A stretch of 64,000 nt of DNA from Streptomyces sp. NBC_01497 (GTDB taxonomy: Bacteria; Actinomycetota; Actinomycetes; Streptomycetales; Streptomycetaceae): positions 806,001 through 870,000 of the forward strand of contig NZ_CP109427.1 in the NCBI RefSeq assembly GCF_036250695.1, written 5' to 3'. Each line of letters starts with the position of its first letter. The stretch's first letter is position 1. The notes below the pieces were generated by a model that was not told the DNA's origin, did not search any database, and saw only the letters and a list, made by a program, of their open reading frames with translations. Below, one piece after another: positions 15,105 through 24,098 of this stretch. Made by a program: the position numbers and the translations under genes.

Positions 15105-15572
15105 GTGAAGGAGCCTGAACAGCAGCCCACCCGGTTCGAACGCGGTACCGACGGCCCGAAGGTGATCGTCGTGGGCGTCGACGGATCCCAGTCGGCCTAC
15201 CGCGCGGCGGCGTACGCGGCGGGGCTGGCGCGGCGGCAGAACGCGCTCCTGGCCATCGTCTACGTGCAGCCCGTGCTGCCCGCGGGATCCGCGCTCGGCG
15301 CCCCGATCGCCGACACGACCGGGGAGATCGCCGAGAACCTCATCGAGGAGCTGCGCAAGAACTCCGAGCGCAACAAGGGGATATGGGACCTGCGCTGGGA
15401 GTTCCACACCTTCCGCGGCGACCCCTACAACGGCCTCGTCACGGCGGCCGACGAGCTGACCGCGGACGCGGTCGTGGTGGGCGCGTCGGAGTCCGCCGGG
15501 CACCGGATCGTCGGATCGGTCGCCGTGCGGCTGGTCAAGTCGGGTCGCTGGCCCGTCACTGTCGTGCCGTAG
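15105..15572 (+). CDS. universal stress protein (UspA family)
   Basis: This 155-aa single-domain cytosolic protein has VIVVGVDGSQSAYRAAAYA at the N-terminus and VVVGASESAGHRIVGSVAVRLV at the C-terminus. The latter is close to the ATP-binding G-2x-G-9x-G-S pattern, so nucleotide binding is plausible. The start is GTG. Usp proteins act in stress survival, and the specific stress cannot be read from the sequence. The 3' end overlaps the convergent CapA remnant by 17 bp. Confidence 0.85.
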   Translation: MKEPEQQPTRFERGTDGPKVIVVGVDGSQSAYRAAAYAAGLARRQNALLAIVYVQPVLPAGSALGAPIADTTGEIAENLIEELRKNSERNKGIWDLRWEFHTFRGDPYNGLVTAADELTADAVVVGASESAGHRIVGSVAVRLVKSGRWPVTVVP

Positions 15573-16110
15573 CCCGTACGCGGCCCGCGGTGGCAGCACG
15601 GGCGCACGACCCGGGCTCCGCCGCCCTGTTGCGCGCAGCCCCGTCCTCCGTGGTCCCGTTGCCCGTGGTCCCGTTGCCCGTGGTCCCGGCGCGGGCTCCG
15701 GCGCGGCGCACCGTCGGCGTCCCGGGGTGGTTCAGCGGCTCACCGTCAGGCCCGTCCCGCGCCCCGCCCCGGCTGAGAACGGCGGCCGAGATCGCGTCCA
15801 GGGCCTCCATGTGGCAGATCGCGAGGTCCGCGCCGGAGACGACCGGCTTCACCCCGGCGAGCATCGCCGCGAAGTCGTAGCCGGCGCCGTGCCCGGCGAG
15901 GGACGCCTGCCTGATGACCGAGTCGTGCGGCAGGACGTCTCCCGAGGCGACCAGGGTGAAGGCGCGCCGCGGTACGCCGTCGCCCGTGGAGTGGGCCACT
16001 GGGCCCGGCGCCCGGCCGGGGGGCCGGACGCCGGCCTGCGCCGTGCAGGCGGCGGAGCTGATCAGCAGGGCCGCGGTGAGCGCGCCGGCAGGGCGCGTGC
16101 GTCCGTTCAT
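15556..16110 (-). pseudogene. remnant of a CapA-family (poly-gamma-glutamate capsule-like) lipoprotein
   Basis: The frame opens with a lipoprotein signal (lipobox SSAAC) and the N-terminal part of a CapA/PgsA metallophosphatase-like domain: TLVASGDVLPHD, then SGADLAICHME. A full protein has about 250 further residues here. Instead it jumps at once to ALDAISAAVLSRGGARDG, which resembles the extreme C-terminus of Streptomyces CapA proteins. The simplest reading is a large internal deletion that removed the catalytic core. The following frame is low-complexity and runs past the expected stop into the convergent uspA. The fusion assignment of the C-terminal piece is from memory of the family. Function is probably lost. 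Confidence 0.65.
15649..15687 (-). repeat. 15-bp tandem repeat (2.6 copies)
   Basis: The unit CGTGGTCCCGTTGCC repeats at 15649-15663 and 15664-15678 and continues partly to 15687. It lies in the low-complexity 3' part of the CapA remnant and encodes TTGNG units. Confidence 0.85.
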
Positions 16111-16409
16111 GACGTCACTCCGCTTATAGGACGATATGAACCTTTCACTCCTTCATGACTGGACGAGGACGTTTCGCATGGATACAAGGAGCGGCGCCGA
16201 GCCGGTCGCCCGGACGGCGTACGGATGGCGGAGGGTGACCGGGGGGCCGCCGGGGGCCGCCTCTGCAATCACAGGCGACACCCGCGTCACAATCCCGCCC
16301 GTGGCGGCCGCCGATCCGCGACTTCTGGCCACGCGGAGCCTTCCCCGCCGGTTCAATGCTCCGTGAAGCAGGGCCGCGCTCAGCGGCCCGGGCAAGGAAG
16401 GCGGGGACC
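16111..16409. other. intergenic region, CapA remnant / hypothetical gene
   Basis: About 300 bp with no credible gene. It is somewhat AT-richer at its left end (TTATAGG, ATATGAACC), consistent with the old promoter of the CapA gene. Confidence 0.4.
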
Positions 16410-16934
16410 ATGCGTCAGGAACGTGCCGAGGGGCCCGGTGGTGGCCTACTGGTGCCGATGGCGTGGATGCGCGCGGAGTACATCGCGGACGAACTGCTGC
16501 GCGGCGGCCATCTGATGCCGCCGTCCACACTGGAGTACCGGGCCGGGCGGGGAGCGCTCGCGCTCACCATCTTTCTGTCCGAGGGACCGGTCGGCGGGGA
16601 GCGCGCGGCCCGTCGGGTCGCCGAGTGGCGCTCACTGACCGAGTACGGATCCACCTGGCGCGCCTGGGTGTGCGAGCGTCTGGACCGGCTGGAGGCGCGC
16701 GCCTTCGAGCTGGGCGCCGGGACGGAGGCCGGGCAGCGCACGCCGGACCTCGAACTCGCGTCGGCCACCTGGCGCTGGCTGGAGGAGACGGAACTGCTCG
16801 CGCCCGATCTCGACGCCGTGGTGCCCCCGGCGCGCGGCGGTCCGAGGAGGCCCGAGCACGAGGGGCCCCAGGCGTGGACGCCCGCCTGGCAGCTGGGGCT
16901 GCCGCTCGGGCACCTCGCGATGCACCTGTACTGA
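16410..16934 (+). CDS. conserved Streptomyces protein of unknown function
   Basis: This 174-aa protein has no signal peptide or membrane segment. It has a compact, Trp- and Arg-rich, mostly helical sequence with LVPMAWMRAEYIADELLRGG, LMPPSTLEYRAGRGALAL and the C-terminal WQLGLPLGHLAMHLY. I recognise the pattern as a conserved streptomycete family but know no function. The start is ATG after GGCGGGG, and a hairpin terminator follows at 17037-17065. It appears monocistronic. Confidence 0.65.
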   Translation: MRQERAEGPGGGLLVPMAWMRAEYIADELLRGGHLMPPSTLEYRAGRGALALTIFLSEGPVGGERAARRVAEWRSLTEYGSTWRAWVCERLDRLEARAFELGAGTEAGQRTPDLELASATWRWLEETELLAPDLDAVVPPARGGPRRPEHEGPQAWTPAWQLGLPLGHLAMHLY

Positions 16935-17036
16935 GCACCCGTACGGGCTGCAGGCCACCGGCGCGGGAACCCGCAGGCGGGGGCGCGTACGGCCGGGCCG
17001 AGGGCCCGCCCGCGAGCCACGGGCCCCGCGGTGTGC

Positions 17037-17065
17037 CCGGTGCCGTCCGCCGCGCACGGCACCGG
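17037..17065 (+). terminator. hairpin after the hypothetical gene
   Basis: A perfect 10-bp stem CCGGTGCCGT/ACGGCACCGG with a 9-nt loop, about 100 bp downstream of the stop. Confidence 0.6.
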
Positions 17066-17123
17066 ACAGCGGTCGGGGACCGCCACGCTGAATGATCCGG
17101 GGCCGCGGCCCGTACGCAACGGT

Positions 17124-17780
17124 ATGCGGACATCCGAGGACCCTCATCGCGACGCGGCTTCCTACGCCCTGGGCGTACTGGACCCCGGCGACGCGTACCG
17201 GTTCGAGGACCATCTGATGGTCTGCCCGGGGTGTTCGTTCGTGGTGAGCGGGTTCGGTGGGGTACGGACCCGGCTCGACGCCTACGTCCGGTCCGCCCCG
17301 CCCGGCGTCCCGCCCGTCGTGTCACCCGGTGGGGCCGTGCTGCGCGGCGCGCTCGGCGCGGTGGAGGCCCGGCGGCGGGCCGGCCGCAGACGACGGCTCG
17401 CGCTGGTGACCGCCCTGGCGGCGCTGGCCGTGGGCGGTCCGCTCGGTGTGCTGGCGGTGGGCGCGGAACCCCGCCACGCGGCGGTGCGCTGGAGCGGCTC
17501 GGACGGGGTTACGGGCGCCTCGGCCGTGGCCACCGCCACCTCGCGGGCCTGGGGGTCCGAGATCGGCTTCGAGCTCATGGGCCGTGAGGCGGCGGGCGCC
17601 TGCGAACTCGTCGCGGTGGGCCGGGACGGTTCACGCGAGACGGTGACCACCTGGTACGGCACCGGAACGGCGGCGCGCCCCGTGGTGACCGCCGGCGGGG
17701 CGGCACTGCACCCGGACCAGATCGACCACTTCGAGGTGCGCGCACCCGACGGTCGCGCGCTCGTCACACTCGCCGAGTGA
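17124..17780 (+). CDS. zinc-binding anti-sigma factor (ZAS type)
   Basis: This 218-aa protein has an N-terminal zinc-associated anti-sigma domain with HLMVCPGC (HxxxCxxC) near residues 31-38. A basic stretch and one membrane helix (about 95-118) follow, then an extracytoplasmic C-terminal domain of about 100 residues. This is the layout of membrane anti-sigma factors that hold an ECF sigma factor in the cytosol. No sigma factor gene is adjacent, so the partner must lie elsewhere. The ATG at 17124 has no good Shine-Dalgarno, so the start may be leaderless or elsewhere. Confidence 0.8.
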   Translation: MRTSEDPHRDAASYALGVLDPGDAYRFEDHLMVCPGCSFVVSGFGGVRTRLDAYVRSAPPGVPPVVSPGGAVLRGALGAVEARRRAGRRRRLALVTALAALAVGGPLGVLAVGAEPRHAAVRWSGSDGVTGASAVATATSRAWGSEIGFELMGREAAGACELVAVGRDGSRETVTTWYGTGTAARPVVTAGGAALHPDQIDHFEVRAPDGRALVTLAE

Positions 17781-17956
17781 GCCCGGCCCTCGGACCGGCA
17801 CGCCACCGAGCCCGGCGGACGGTACCTCGGCGAACGGGGTCGTACCGGCCGGGGTACACGCCGGCGGAAGTCGCCCCGGCGCACGTCACCCCGGCCGGGG
17901 ACCCCGTGGACGGTGCCCGACGGCCTGCGGGGTGGGGCAGAGCCCCGGTCGCGGCC

Positions 17957-18832
17957 CTACTTCAGCAGCCGGGACAGCCTGCGGTCGGCGAGCGGCTTAC
18001 CGCCCGTCTGGCACGTCGGGCAGTACTGGAGCGACGAATCGCTGAAGGACACCGACCGGATGGTGTCCCCGCAGACCGGGCACGCCTCCCCCGCCCTGCC
18101 GTGCACGCGCAGACCGGACTTCTTCTCCGACTTCAGCCGGCCGGCGGCGATCCCCCGGGAGCGCTCCACGGCGTCCGTCAGCGTACTGATCATCGCGTCG
18201 TACAGGAGGGAGATCTCCTCGTCCGACAGGTTCTGCACCTGCTTGAACGGGGACATCTTCGCGACGTGCAGGATCTCGTCGCTGTACGCGTTCCCGATGC
18301 CCGCGATCAGCCGCTGGTCGCGCAGGGCGCCCTTGACCTGCCGCCGCTCCCCCGCGAGCAACCGGGCGAACGCGGCCCGGTCGAAGGACGGGTCGAGCGG
18401 CTCCGGTCCGAGCGTGGCCATGCCCGGCACGTCGGCCGCATCGCGCACCAGGTGCACCGCGAGCCGCTTCGTGGTGCCCTGCTCGGTCAGGTCGAAGCCC
18501 GTGCCGTCCGCGAGCAGGACCCGCATGGCGAGTGGCCCCTTGCCGGGTCGCGGCGGCGCGTCGGGGAAGGAGTCCTTCCAGCGCAGCCATCCGGCCCGCG
18601 CGAGATGGACAGCCAGATGGAGCGGCGCGCCATCGCCGCCACGGGTGACGATGTCGAGATATTTGCCTCGTCGGCCGACCTCGGTGACCGTGGACCCCTC
18701 CAGGGCGGAGAGCGGCGGATCGTACGTCTTCAGCACATTGACCGTCAGCGGCAGGGCACGCACGATTTCCTTGCCCACCAGACGGCCGTCGAGGAACTCG
18801 CGCAGCGCTTCGACTTCGGGAACTTCCGGCAT
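17957..18832 (-). CDS. Fpg/Nei-family DNA glycosylase
   Basis: This 291-aa base-excision repair enzyme removes oxidised bases and nicks abasic sites. It starts MPEVPEVE; after Met removal Pro is the catalytic nucleophile and Glu3 the acid. GIGNAYSDEIL marks the helix-two-turn-helix. The C-terminal zinc finger CPVCGD...YCPTCQ is complete, so it is a full-length enzyme. The substrate preference (8-oxoG versus oxidised pyrimidines) is not assignable. It is divergent from a small hydrolase gene with a 58-bp gap holding both promoters. Confidence 0.9.
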   Translation of the reverse strand: MPEVPEVEALREFLDGRLVGKEIVRALPLTVNVLKTYDPPLSALEGSTVTEVGRRGKYLDIVTRGGDGAPLHLAVHLARAGWLRWKDSFPDAPPRPGKGPLAMRVLLADGTGFDLTEQGTTKRLAVHLVRDAADVPGMATLGPEPLDPSFDRAAFARLLAGERRQVKGALRDQRLIAGIGNAYSDEILHVAKMSPFKQVQNLSDEEISLLYDAMISTLTDAVERSRGIAAGRLKSEKKSGLRVHGRAGEACPVCGDTIRSVSFSDSSLQYCPTCQTGGKPLADRRLSRLLK

Positions 18833-18890
18833 GCCTCCAGCGTGCCGGAAGCGGAGCGCGGACGCCCGGCGGACCACGGAAAGGAACACC

Positions 18891-19601
18891 GTGCACGCAA
18901 CGGTACGAGAACGGGCACCGGTACGGCCCGCGCTGGTCCTCGAAAGGACCGAGACGAGGCCGCGCGCCGCCGTGCTCGTGCTGCACGGCGGGAGCGCCGA
19001 CGGTGAGGCGCCGCCGCGCCGACTGAACGTGGCCGCTGCCCGGATGTGGCCGGTGACCCACGGCCTGCTGCGCGCCACCGAGGGGCTCGGCGTGGTGGTC
19101 GGGCGGGTGCGCTACCGCTGCCGGGGCTGGAACGGCGGGCGCGCCGACGCGGCCCGCGACACGCTGCGGGCCCTGGACGAGCTGGGGCTGCTGCTCGGGC
19201 GGCTGCCCGTGGTACTCGTGGGGCACTCGATGGGCGGCAGGGCCGCCCTGCACGCCGCGGGGCACGACCTGGTGGGCGGCGTCGTGGCGCTCGCACCGTG
19301 GTGCCCGCCGCAGGACCCCGTGATGCAGCTCGCGGGCCGGCAGGCGGTGCTCCTGCACGGCGAGCGCGACCGGGTCACCGATCCGCGGCAGAGCGTCGAG
19401 TTCACGGCCCGCGCACGGCGTGCGGGGGCCCGGGCCGGCACGGTACTGGTGGCGCGCGGCGAGCACTCGATGCTGCGCAGGGCGGTCACCTGGCAGTCAC
19501 TGACCACACGAACCGTTGCCGCGTTCCTCGGCGTGGGCTCCCTGCCCGACGTGGTCCGGCAGAGCCTGCTGGACGGCACGAGCCCGGTGCAGCGCGCATA
19601 G
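18891..19601 (+). CDS. alpha/beta hydrolase, dienelactone-hydrolase-like
   Basis: This 236-aa cytosolic hydrolase has an HGGSADG oxyanion-type segment and a nucleophile elbow GHSMGGRAA. LLHGERDRVTDP carries the acidic residue, and the catalytic His is in GEHSML. GTG at 18891 follows AAGGAAC closely. The substrate is unknown. It is divergent from the DNA glycosylase and convergent with the amidohydrolase. Confidence 0.8.
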   Translation: MHATVRERAPVRPALVLERTETRPRAAVLVLHGGSADGEAPPRRLNVAAARMWPVTHGLLRATEGLGVVVGRVRYRCRGWNGGRADAARDTLRALDELGLLLGRLPVVLVGHSMGGRAALHAAGHDLVGGVVALAPWCPPQDPVMQLAGRQAVLLHGERDRVTDPRQSVEFTARARRAGARAGTVLVARGEHSMLRRAVTWQSLTTRTVAAFLGVGSLPDVVRQSLLDGTSPVQRA

Positions 19602-19606
19602 CGGAA

Positions 19607-19670
19607 CCGCACGGCCGCACCCGCCCCTGCCGGGTGCGCGGCTGCCCGGCTGCGGGCGGCCGCCGTGCGG
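19607..19670. terminator. possible bidirectional terminator
   Basis: The 9-bp arms CCGCACGGC (19607-19615) and GCCGTGCGG (19662-19670) enclose further GC-rich secondary structure just past the hydrolase stop. Confidence 0.45.
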
Positions 19671-19810
19671 CCGGCACATGGGCGGCGCGCCGCCCGCAGC
19701 ACCTCACGGCGCCCGGCACCCGCACCGCGTCCGCGCGCGGCACACCGCGGCAGGCCCCGCGCCACCGGCCGGACCCGAGTCGGACTCCGGCAGCCGTCCC
19801 CCGCGGCGGA

Positions 19811-20671
19811 CTACGCGTGCGTCAGGCCGTAGACCCGGGTGGCCGTGCCACCGAAGACCTCGGCGCGTTCGTCCTCGGTGAGCGAGGCGGTCAGTTCCCC
19901 GGCCGCTTCCCGCACCCGCGCGTAGGAGGCGGCGAGCGTGCACACCGGCCAGTCGGAGCCGAACATCAGGCGCCCGGGGCCGAAGGCGTCGAGGACGGTG
20001 TCCGCGTAGGGCCGCAGGCCGTCAGTGGTCCAGGTGTCCCAGGCGGCCTCGGTGACCAGCCCGGAGAGCTTGCAGACGGTGTTCGCCCGCTCGGCGAGCC
20101 GGGTGACGTGGTGCGCCCAGGGCTCGGTCTCGCCCGCCGCGACCGGGGGCTTGCCGAGGTGGTCGAGCACGAACGTCAGCCCCGGCAGCAGATCGGCGGC
20201 ACGGGCGGCGGCGGGCAGCTGGTGCGGCAGCACCACCAGGTCGTACGCGAGGCCCGCGGCGGCCACCGCGGTGAGGCCGCGCCTGACCTCGGGGCGCAGG
20301 ATCCACTCGGGGTCGGGCTCGCCCTGGATCTGGTGGCGTATGCCGACGAGCTTGTCCCCGCCCGGCAGGTCCGTGAGTTCGGCGAGCCGGTCGGCGACGG
20401 CCGGGTCGGTGAGGTCCGTCCAGCCGACGACGCCCGCGACGAGGTCGCTGCCGTGCGCGAGTGCGAGGAACTCGGGGGTCTCCTCGGGGACCGAGATCGT
20501 CTGTACGAGAACGGTGGCGGTCACGCCCGCGGCGCGTGCCTCCGGCTCCAGGTCCGCGACGCCGAAGTCACGGCGGAGGCGGACCATCTCGGGGCCGGTG
20601 ATCCACTCCTGGTCGCGGACCGACAGGTCCCAGAAGTGGTGGTGCGCGTCGACGACGGTCGGCTGTGGCAT
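19811..20671 (-). CDS. amidohydrolase 2 family (TIM-barrel lactonase-like)
   Basis: This 286-aa metal-dependent hydrolase of the PF04909 type has DAHHHFWD at the N-terminus (first metal ligands), FVLDHLGKPP in the middle and FGSDWPV near the C-terminus. These are typical of L-fuconolactonase-like and 2-pyrone-dicarboxylate lactonase-like enzymes. It has no signal peptide. Substrate is unknown. The gene lies alone, 75 bp downstream of the same-strand phosphatase gene, so co-transcription is possible. Confidence 0.8.
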   Translation of the reverse strand: MPQPTVVDAHHHFWDLSVRDQEWITGPEMVRLRRDFGVADLEPEARAAGVTATVLVQTISVPEETPEFLALAHGSDLVAGVVGWTDLTDPAVADRLAELTDLPGGDKLVGIRHQIQGEPDPEWILRPEVRRGLTAVAAAGLAYDLVVLPHQLPAAARAADLLPGLTFVLDHLGKPPVAAGETEPWAHHVTRLAERANTVCKLSGLVTEAAWDTWTTDGLRPYADTVLDAFGPGRLMFGSDWPVCTLAASYARVREAAGELTASLTEDERAEVFGGTATRVYGLTHA

Positions 20672-20746
20672 CAGCAGTCAGAGCTCCGGGGTGTGGGGTC
20701 CGAGTCGAATATTCATCGGATGACTCGGCCGCGTCAACACCCGGGC

Positions 20747-22825
20747 TCACCTCGCGCGCACGCTCCCGCGCGGGACGACGAACTCGCACCACACGCTCTT
20801 GCCGCTGCCTCGCGACTCCACGCCCCAGCCGTCGGCGAGGTTGTCCACGAGCAGCAGCCCGCGCCCGGAGAGACCGGCTTCCCCCAGCTCCCGCCTGCGT
20901 GGCAGCGCGCTGGACCGGTCCTCCACCTCGACCCGCAGCCTGCGCTCCGCGCCGGAGACGACCCGTACCGTGACGACCGCTCCGTCGTCGGTGTGCATGA
21001 GCGCGTTGGTGATCAGCTCGTCGGCCGCGAGTTCGATGTCGTCGGAGCGCTCCCGGGCCCCCCACGCGCCGACGGCCGCCCGGATCATCTGCCGGGCCGA
21101 GTGGAGCGCCGCCGGGTCGCGCGGCGGGACCCGCTGCTGGAGCCGGCCACCGGCCTGCGGCACGTAGGCGCCCCGGCGGCGCAGCAGGAGCACCGCCACG
21201 TCGTCCTCGCCGCCCCGCTCGTCCACGACCTCGCACAGCCGGTCGGCGAGCACCTGGAGGTCGTGGGGGCCGCTGCGCACCAGCTCGGCCAGTTCCAGCA
21301 GGCCGTCGTCGAGATCGGCGCCGGGCGCTTCGACGAGGCCGTCGGTGTACATCAGGAGGGTCTGGCCGGGATCCAGCTCCATCGTCTTGACCGGGTACTC
21401 GAGCCGGCCGAACATCGCGGACAGGCCGAGCGGCATGCCACCGGGCACCGGCAGCCGGCGGCAGCTGCCGTCGGTGTCGCGCAGCAGCGGGTCGACGTGC
21501 CCGGCCCGCACGAGCTGGACGACGCCGGTGGTGAGGTCGGCCTCGGCGTAGGCGCAGGTGGCGAAGCGGTCCGTGTCGAGTTCGTGCAGGAACACCGAGG
21601 CGCGGGCCATCACGGTGGCGGGCTCGTGGCCCTCGGCCGCGTACGCGCGCAGCACGATCCGCAGCTGGCCCATGACGGCCGCGGCATGCGTGTCGTGGCC
21701 CTGCACATCGCCGATGACCGCGCCGATCCGGCCGCCGGGCAACGGGATCACGTCGTACCAGTCGCCCCCGATGTCCCGTCCGAGCCGCGCGGAGCGGTAC
21801 CGCACGGCGATCTGGGCACCGGGCACCTGCGGGATGCGGCGCGGCAGCATGGCCTGCTGCAGGCCCTCCGCCAGGTCGTGGTCCTGCTCGAACAGCATGG
21901 CCCGTTGGAGGCTCTGCGCGATGCTGCTGCCGAGCGCCACCAGCAGGTTGCGGTCCTCGGCGTTGAAGCCGCTCTTGTCGCTGTAGAGCAGGCCCAGTGC
22001 GCCGATGGGCCGGCCCTGGGCGATGAGCGGCAGGTAGGCGGCGGCGGTGATACCGAGCCCGTCGATGTGCTGCCACAGCTCCGGATAGCCGGCCGCGAAG
22101 TCCGCGGCGGAGTCGATGAAGCGCGGGCCGAGGGTCCGCACCGCCTCGCTCATGGGGTAACGCTCGTCGATCCTGGTGACGCGGGTGCCGGGCACGAACG
22201 AGCCCTCGGGCCCCTCCGCGACGAGGTGGATGCGGCCGGACTCCACGAGGCCCATGACGACACTGGACGCCCCGAGGTGTTCCAGGCCGTGCGACTCCTT
22301 GAGCACGTCGATGACGTCCTGCACGGTCCGCGCGTGGGCGAGCGCCGCCGTGGTGCCCTCCACCACGCTCGTCCGTACCCGGCGCGCATCGTCCAGTTCG
22401 AGGCGGGCCGCGGAGTCGGCGAGTTCCTGGGCGGCGTCGCGGACGATGCCGATGATGCGGTGGGGCAGTCCGTCGGGGCCCCGGCGGATGCTGCCCTGCG
22501 TGTGGGTCCAGCGCAGCGAGCCGTCACGCCGCCGGACCCGGAAGTAGGCGCCGTAGGCGTCGCGGCCGTCCTCGGCCGCGCGCGTGACGACGGCGCGCAG
22601 GCGGGCGCCTTCGTCCCCGGGCAGCCGCACCAGGAGCGACGCCGGCCTGTCGTCGTACTCGTCCCGGCGCAGATCGAAGACCCCGAGGGCCGGCTCGTCC
22701 ATGTGCATCAGCCCGCTGTCGAGGTCCCAGTCGAACGTGCCCAGGCGATTGAGGGAGAGGCTGATGTCCGAGGGGGCCGGCCAGTCCTCGGGGAGCGACA
22801 GGGGACCTGCTGCCCTATCCACCAT
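20747..22825 (-). CDS. PAS-GAF-SpoIIE phosphatase-HATPase regulator
   Basis: This 692-aa cytosolic signalling protein has a PAS domain (about 20-130), a GAF domain (150-320), a PP2C/SpoIIE-type Ser/Thr phosphatase (340-560; GGDWYD and GDVQGHD hold metal ligands) and a C-terminal HATPase anti-sigma-like kinase domain (570-690; ELAADELITNAL and GRGLLLVDNLADGW). It joins an RsbU-like phosphatase and an RsbW-like kinase in one chain, a common Streptomyces architecture thought to control anti-anti-sigma partners of SigB-like factors. The partners are not encoded nearby. ATG at 22825 lacks a strong Shine-Dalgarno. Confidence 0.9.
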   Translation of the reverse strand: MVDRAAGPLSLPEDWPAPSDISLSLNRLGTFDWDLDSGLMHMDEPALGVFDLRRDEYDDRPASLLVRLPGDEGARLRAVVTRAAEDGRDAYGAYFRVRRRDGSLRWTHTQGSIRRGPDGLPHRIIGIVRDAAQELADSAARLELDDARRVRTSVVEGTTAALAHARTVQDVIDVLKESHGLEHLGASSVVMGLVESGRIHLVAEGPEGSFVPGTRVTRIDERYPMSEAVRTLGPRFIDSAADFAAGYPELWQHIDGLGITAAAYLPLIAQGRPIGALGLLYSDKSGFNAEDRNLLVALGSSIAQSLQRAMLFEQDHDLAEGLQQAMLPRRIPQVPGAQIAVRYRSARLGRDIGGDWYDVIPLPGGRIGAVIGDVQGHDTHAAAVMGQLRIVLRAYAAEGHEPATVMARASVFLHELDTDRFATCAYAEADLTTGVVQLVRAGHVDPLLRDTDGSCRRLPVPGGMPLGLSAMFGRLEYPVKTMELDPGQTLLMYTDGLVEAPGADLDDGLLELAELVRSGPHDLQVLADRLCEVVDERGGEDDVAVLLLRRRGAYVPQAGGRLQQRVPPRDPAALHSARQMIRAAVGAWGARERSDDIELAADELITNALMHTDDGAVVTVRVVSGAERRLRVEVEDRSSALPRRRELGEAGLSGRGLLLVDNLADGWGVESRGSGKSVWCEFVVPRGSVRAR

Positions 22826-22904
22826 GGAGCCACTCTGTCATTGTTTGTCGCATTCTTCGACCCTGCGGAAACGGGCCGGCTCCGGCGCAGCGCAAGCGTG
22901 CGGG

Positions 22905-24098
22905 TCAGTCCCGGACCGGCGCCGGACCGGTCAGGACATCCGTGGCCTGCGGGGCGTCGGGGACCGGCGGGTCGCCGTCGGGCGTACCGGGCCCGTCCGG
23001 CGGGGGTGCGTCCCCTGCCGCCGCGGCCTGCCCTGACGGCAGCGGGGCGTCCGGGCCGCCGGTGGGCTCGTCGGTCGGGGCCGGCGGCACGGCCGGGCCG
23101 CTCGGCTCGGGCGCTGCGGTGCCGGTGGGCTCGGCACTGGGGCTGTCGGAGGGGGTGTCCGGCAGCGTCGGGTCGGGCGGTGTCACCTGCTGGGGGTCGA
23201 ACAGGTCGGCGTCCGGGCTGTACGGCGGCAGGGAGGCGGGAATGCCGTCCTGGTCCCCGTCGGTACCCGTGGTGCGCTGCATCCAGGTGTTGTCGGCTCT
23301 GTTGACGATCGTCAGTGCGGCGGCCCGCCGGGCCGCGCGCGAGATCAGCAGCACATGGTCGGGGCGGTAGCCGTGCCAGGGGGTGCCGCGGTGGGCGACG
23401 GCGCCCTCCATGGCGACGGCGGGGCCGAGCGGATTGCCGCAGGAGCAGCGGACCCGGGGCACGCCCCGGTCGTCGGCGAGCACGGCGGTGCCCGCCTGGA
23501 GGACGGCCTGGTAGGAGGTGGGCGCGCCATTGCGGTAGCCGTGCGAGGTGACCCGGGTGTCGGCGCGCAGCACCACGGGCGTGAGGCCCCGCAGGAAGCC
23601 CGGCACGTCGCCGCCGCCGACGCGGGCGCCGGTGGCGAAGGCGGCCGACCTGGCCGTGTTCTCGGTGAGGAGGCGGACCTGGCGTTCGACGTCGCAGTTG
23701 GAGGCCCCCTGGGTGCCGCCGTACACGCCGGGGGTGTCGCCGGGCAGGGTGCGGGCCTGGCCGCCCGCCCGGGCGGCGCTGCCCGCCGGGGCGTCGGCAG
23801 CGGTGGCCGGCACCGGGACATCGGCCGCGCCGGCGGCCCGGGTGGCGCCCGCCGCCTTGCCCGTGCCCGGAGCGTCGGGGCTCGCCGGGGCGGACGGCGA
23901 GGGGGCCGCGGTCGACGTGTCGGAGACGGTGGAGGGGGTGAAGGGGTCCGGTCCGCGCGTCGCGGCGGGCTGGAAGAAGAGCTGCCGGGCGCTCGCGGCC
24001 TCCTCGGCCCCCGCCCCTCCACCGCAGCCCGCTGTGAACACAACTCCCACGGACAGCGCGGCGAGCGCCGCGGTCCGACGACGGATGGGTGAGCGCAC
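22905..24098 (-). CDS. DUF6777 lipoprotein
   Basis: This protein of about 397 aa is exported and lipidated, with lipobox FTAGC followed by GGG. It matches DUF6777 in FFQPAATRGPDPFTPS, PGVYGGTQ, CDVERQVRLL, LTPVVLRADTRVTSHGYRNG and RVRCSCGNPLGP. The last 100 residues are a Pro/Gly/Asp-rich disordered tail. I prefer the GTG at 24098 (GGGAG 7 nt upstream, giving a compact signal peptide) to an in-frame ATG at 24152. Function of the family is unknown. The divergent intergenic region upstream contains a TetR-like palindrome. Confidence 0.8.
   Translation of the reverse strand: MRSPIRRRTAALAALSVGVVFTAGCGGGAGAEEAASARQLFFQPAATRGPDPFTPSTVSDTSTAAPSPSAPASPDAPGTGKAAGATRAAGAADVPVPATAADAPAGSAARAGGQARTLPGDTPGVYGGTQGASNCDVERQVRLLTENTARSAAFATGARVGGGDVPGFLRGLTPVVLRADTRVTSHGYRNGAPTSYQAVLQAGTAVLADDRGVPRVRCSCGNPLGPAVAMEGAVAHRGTPWHGYRPDHVLLISRAARRAAALTIVNRADNTWMQRTTGTDGDQDGIPASLPPYSPDADLFDPQQVTPPDPTLPDTPSDSPSAEPTGTAAPEPSGPAVPPAPTDEPTGGPDAPLPSGQAAAAGDAPPPDGPGTPDGDPPVPDAPQATDVLTGPAPVRD

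Noticed and set aside
19046..23305. A 1419-codon open frame on the plus strand
   Set aside because: It is antisense to the amidohydrolase and PAS-GAF-phosphatase genes, both with complete domain motifs. Long antisense frames are expected at this GC content.
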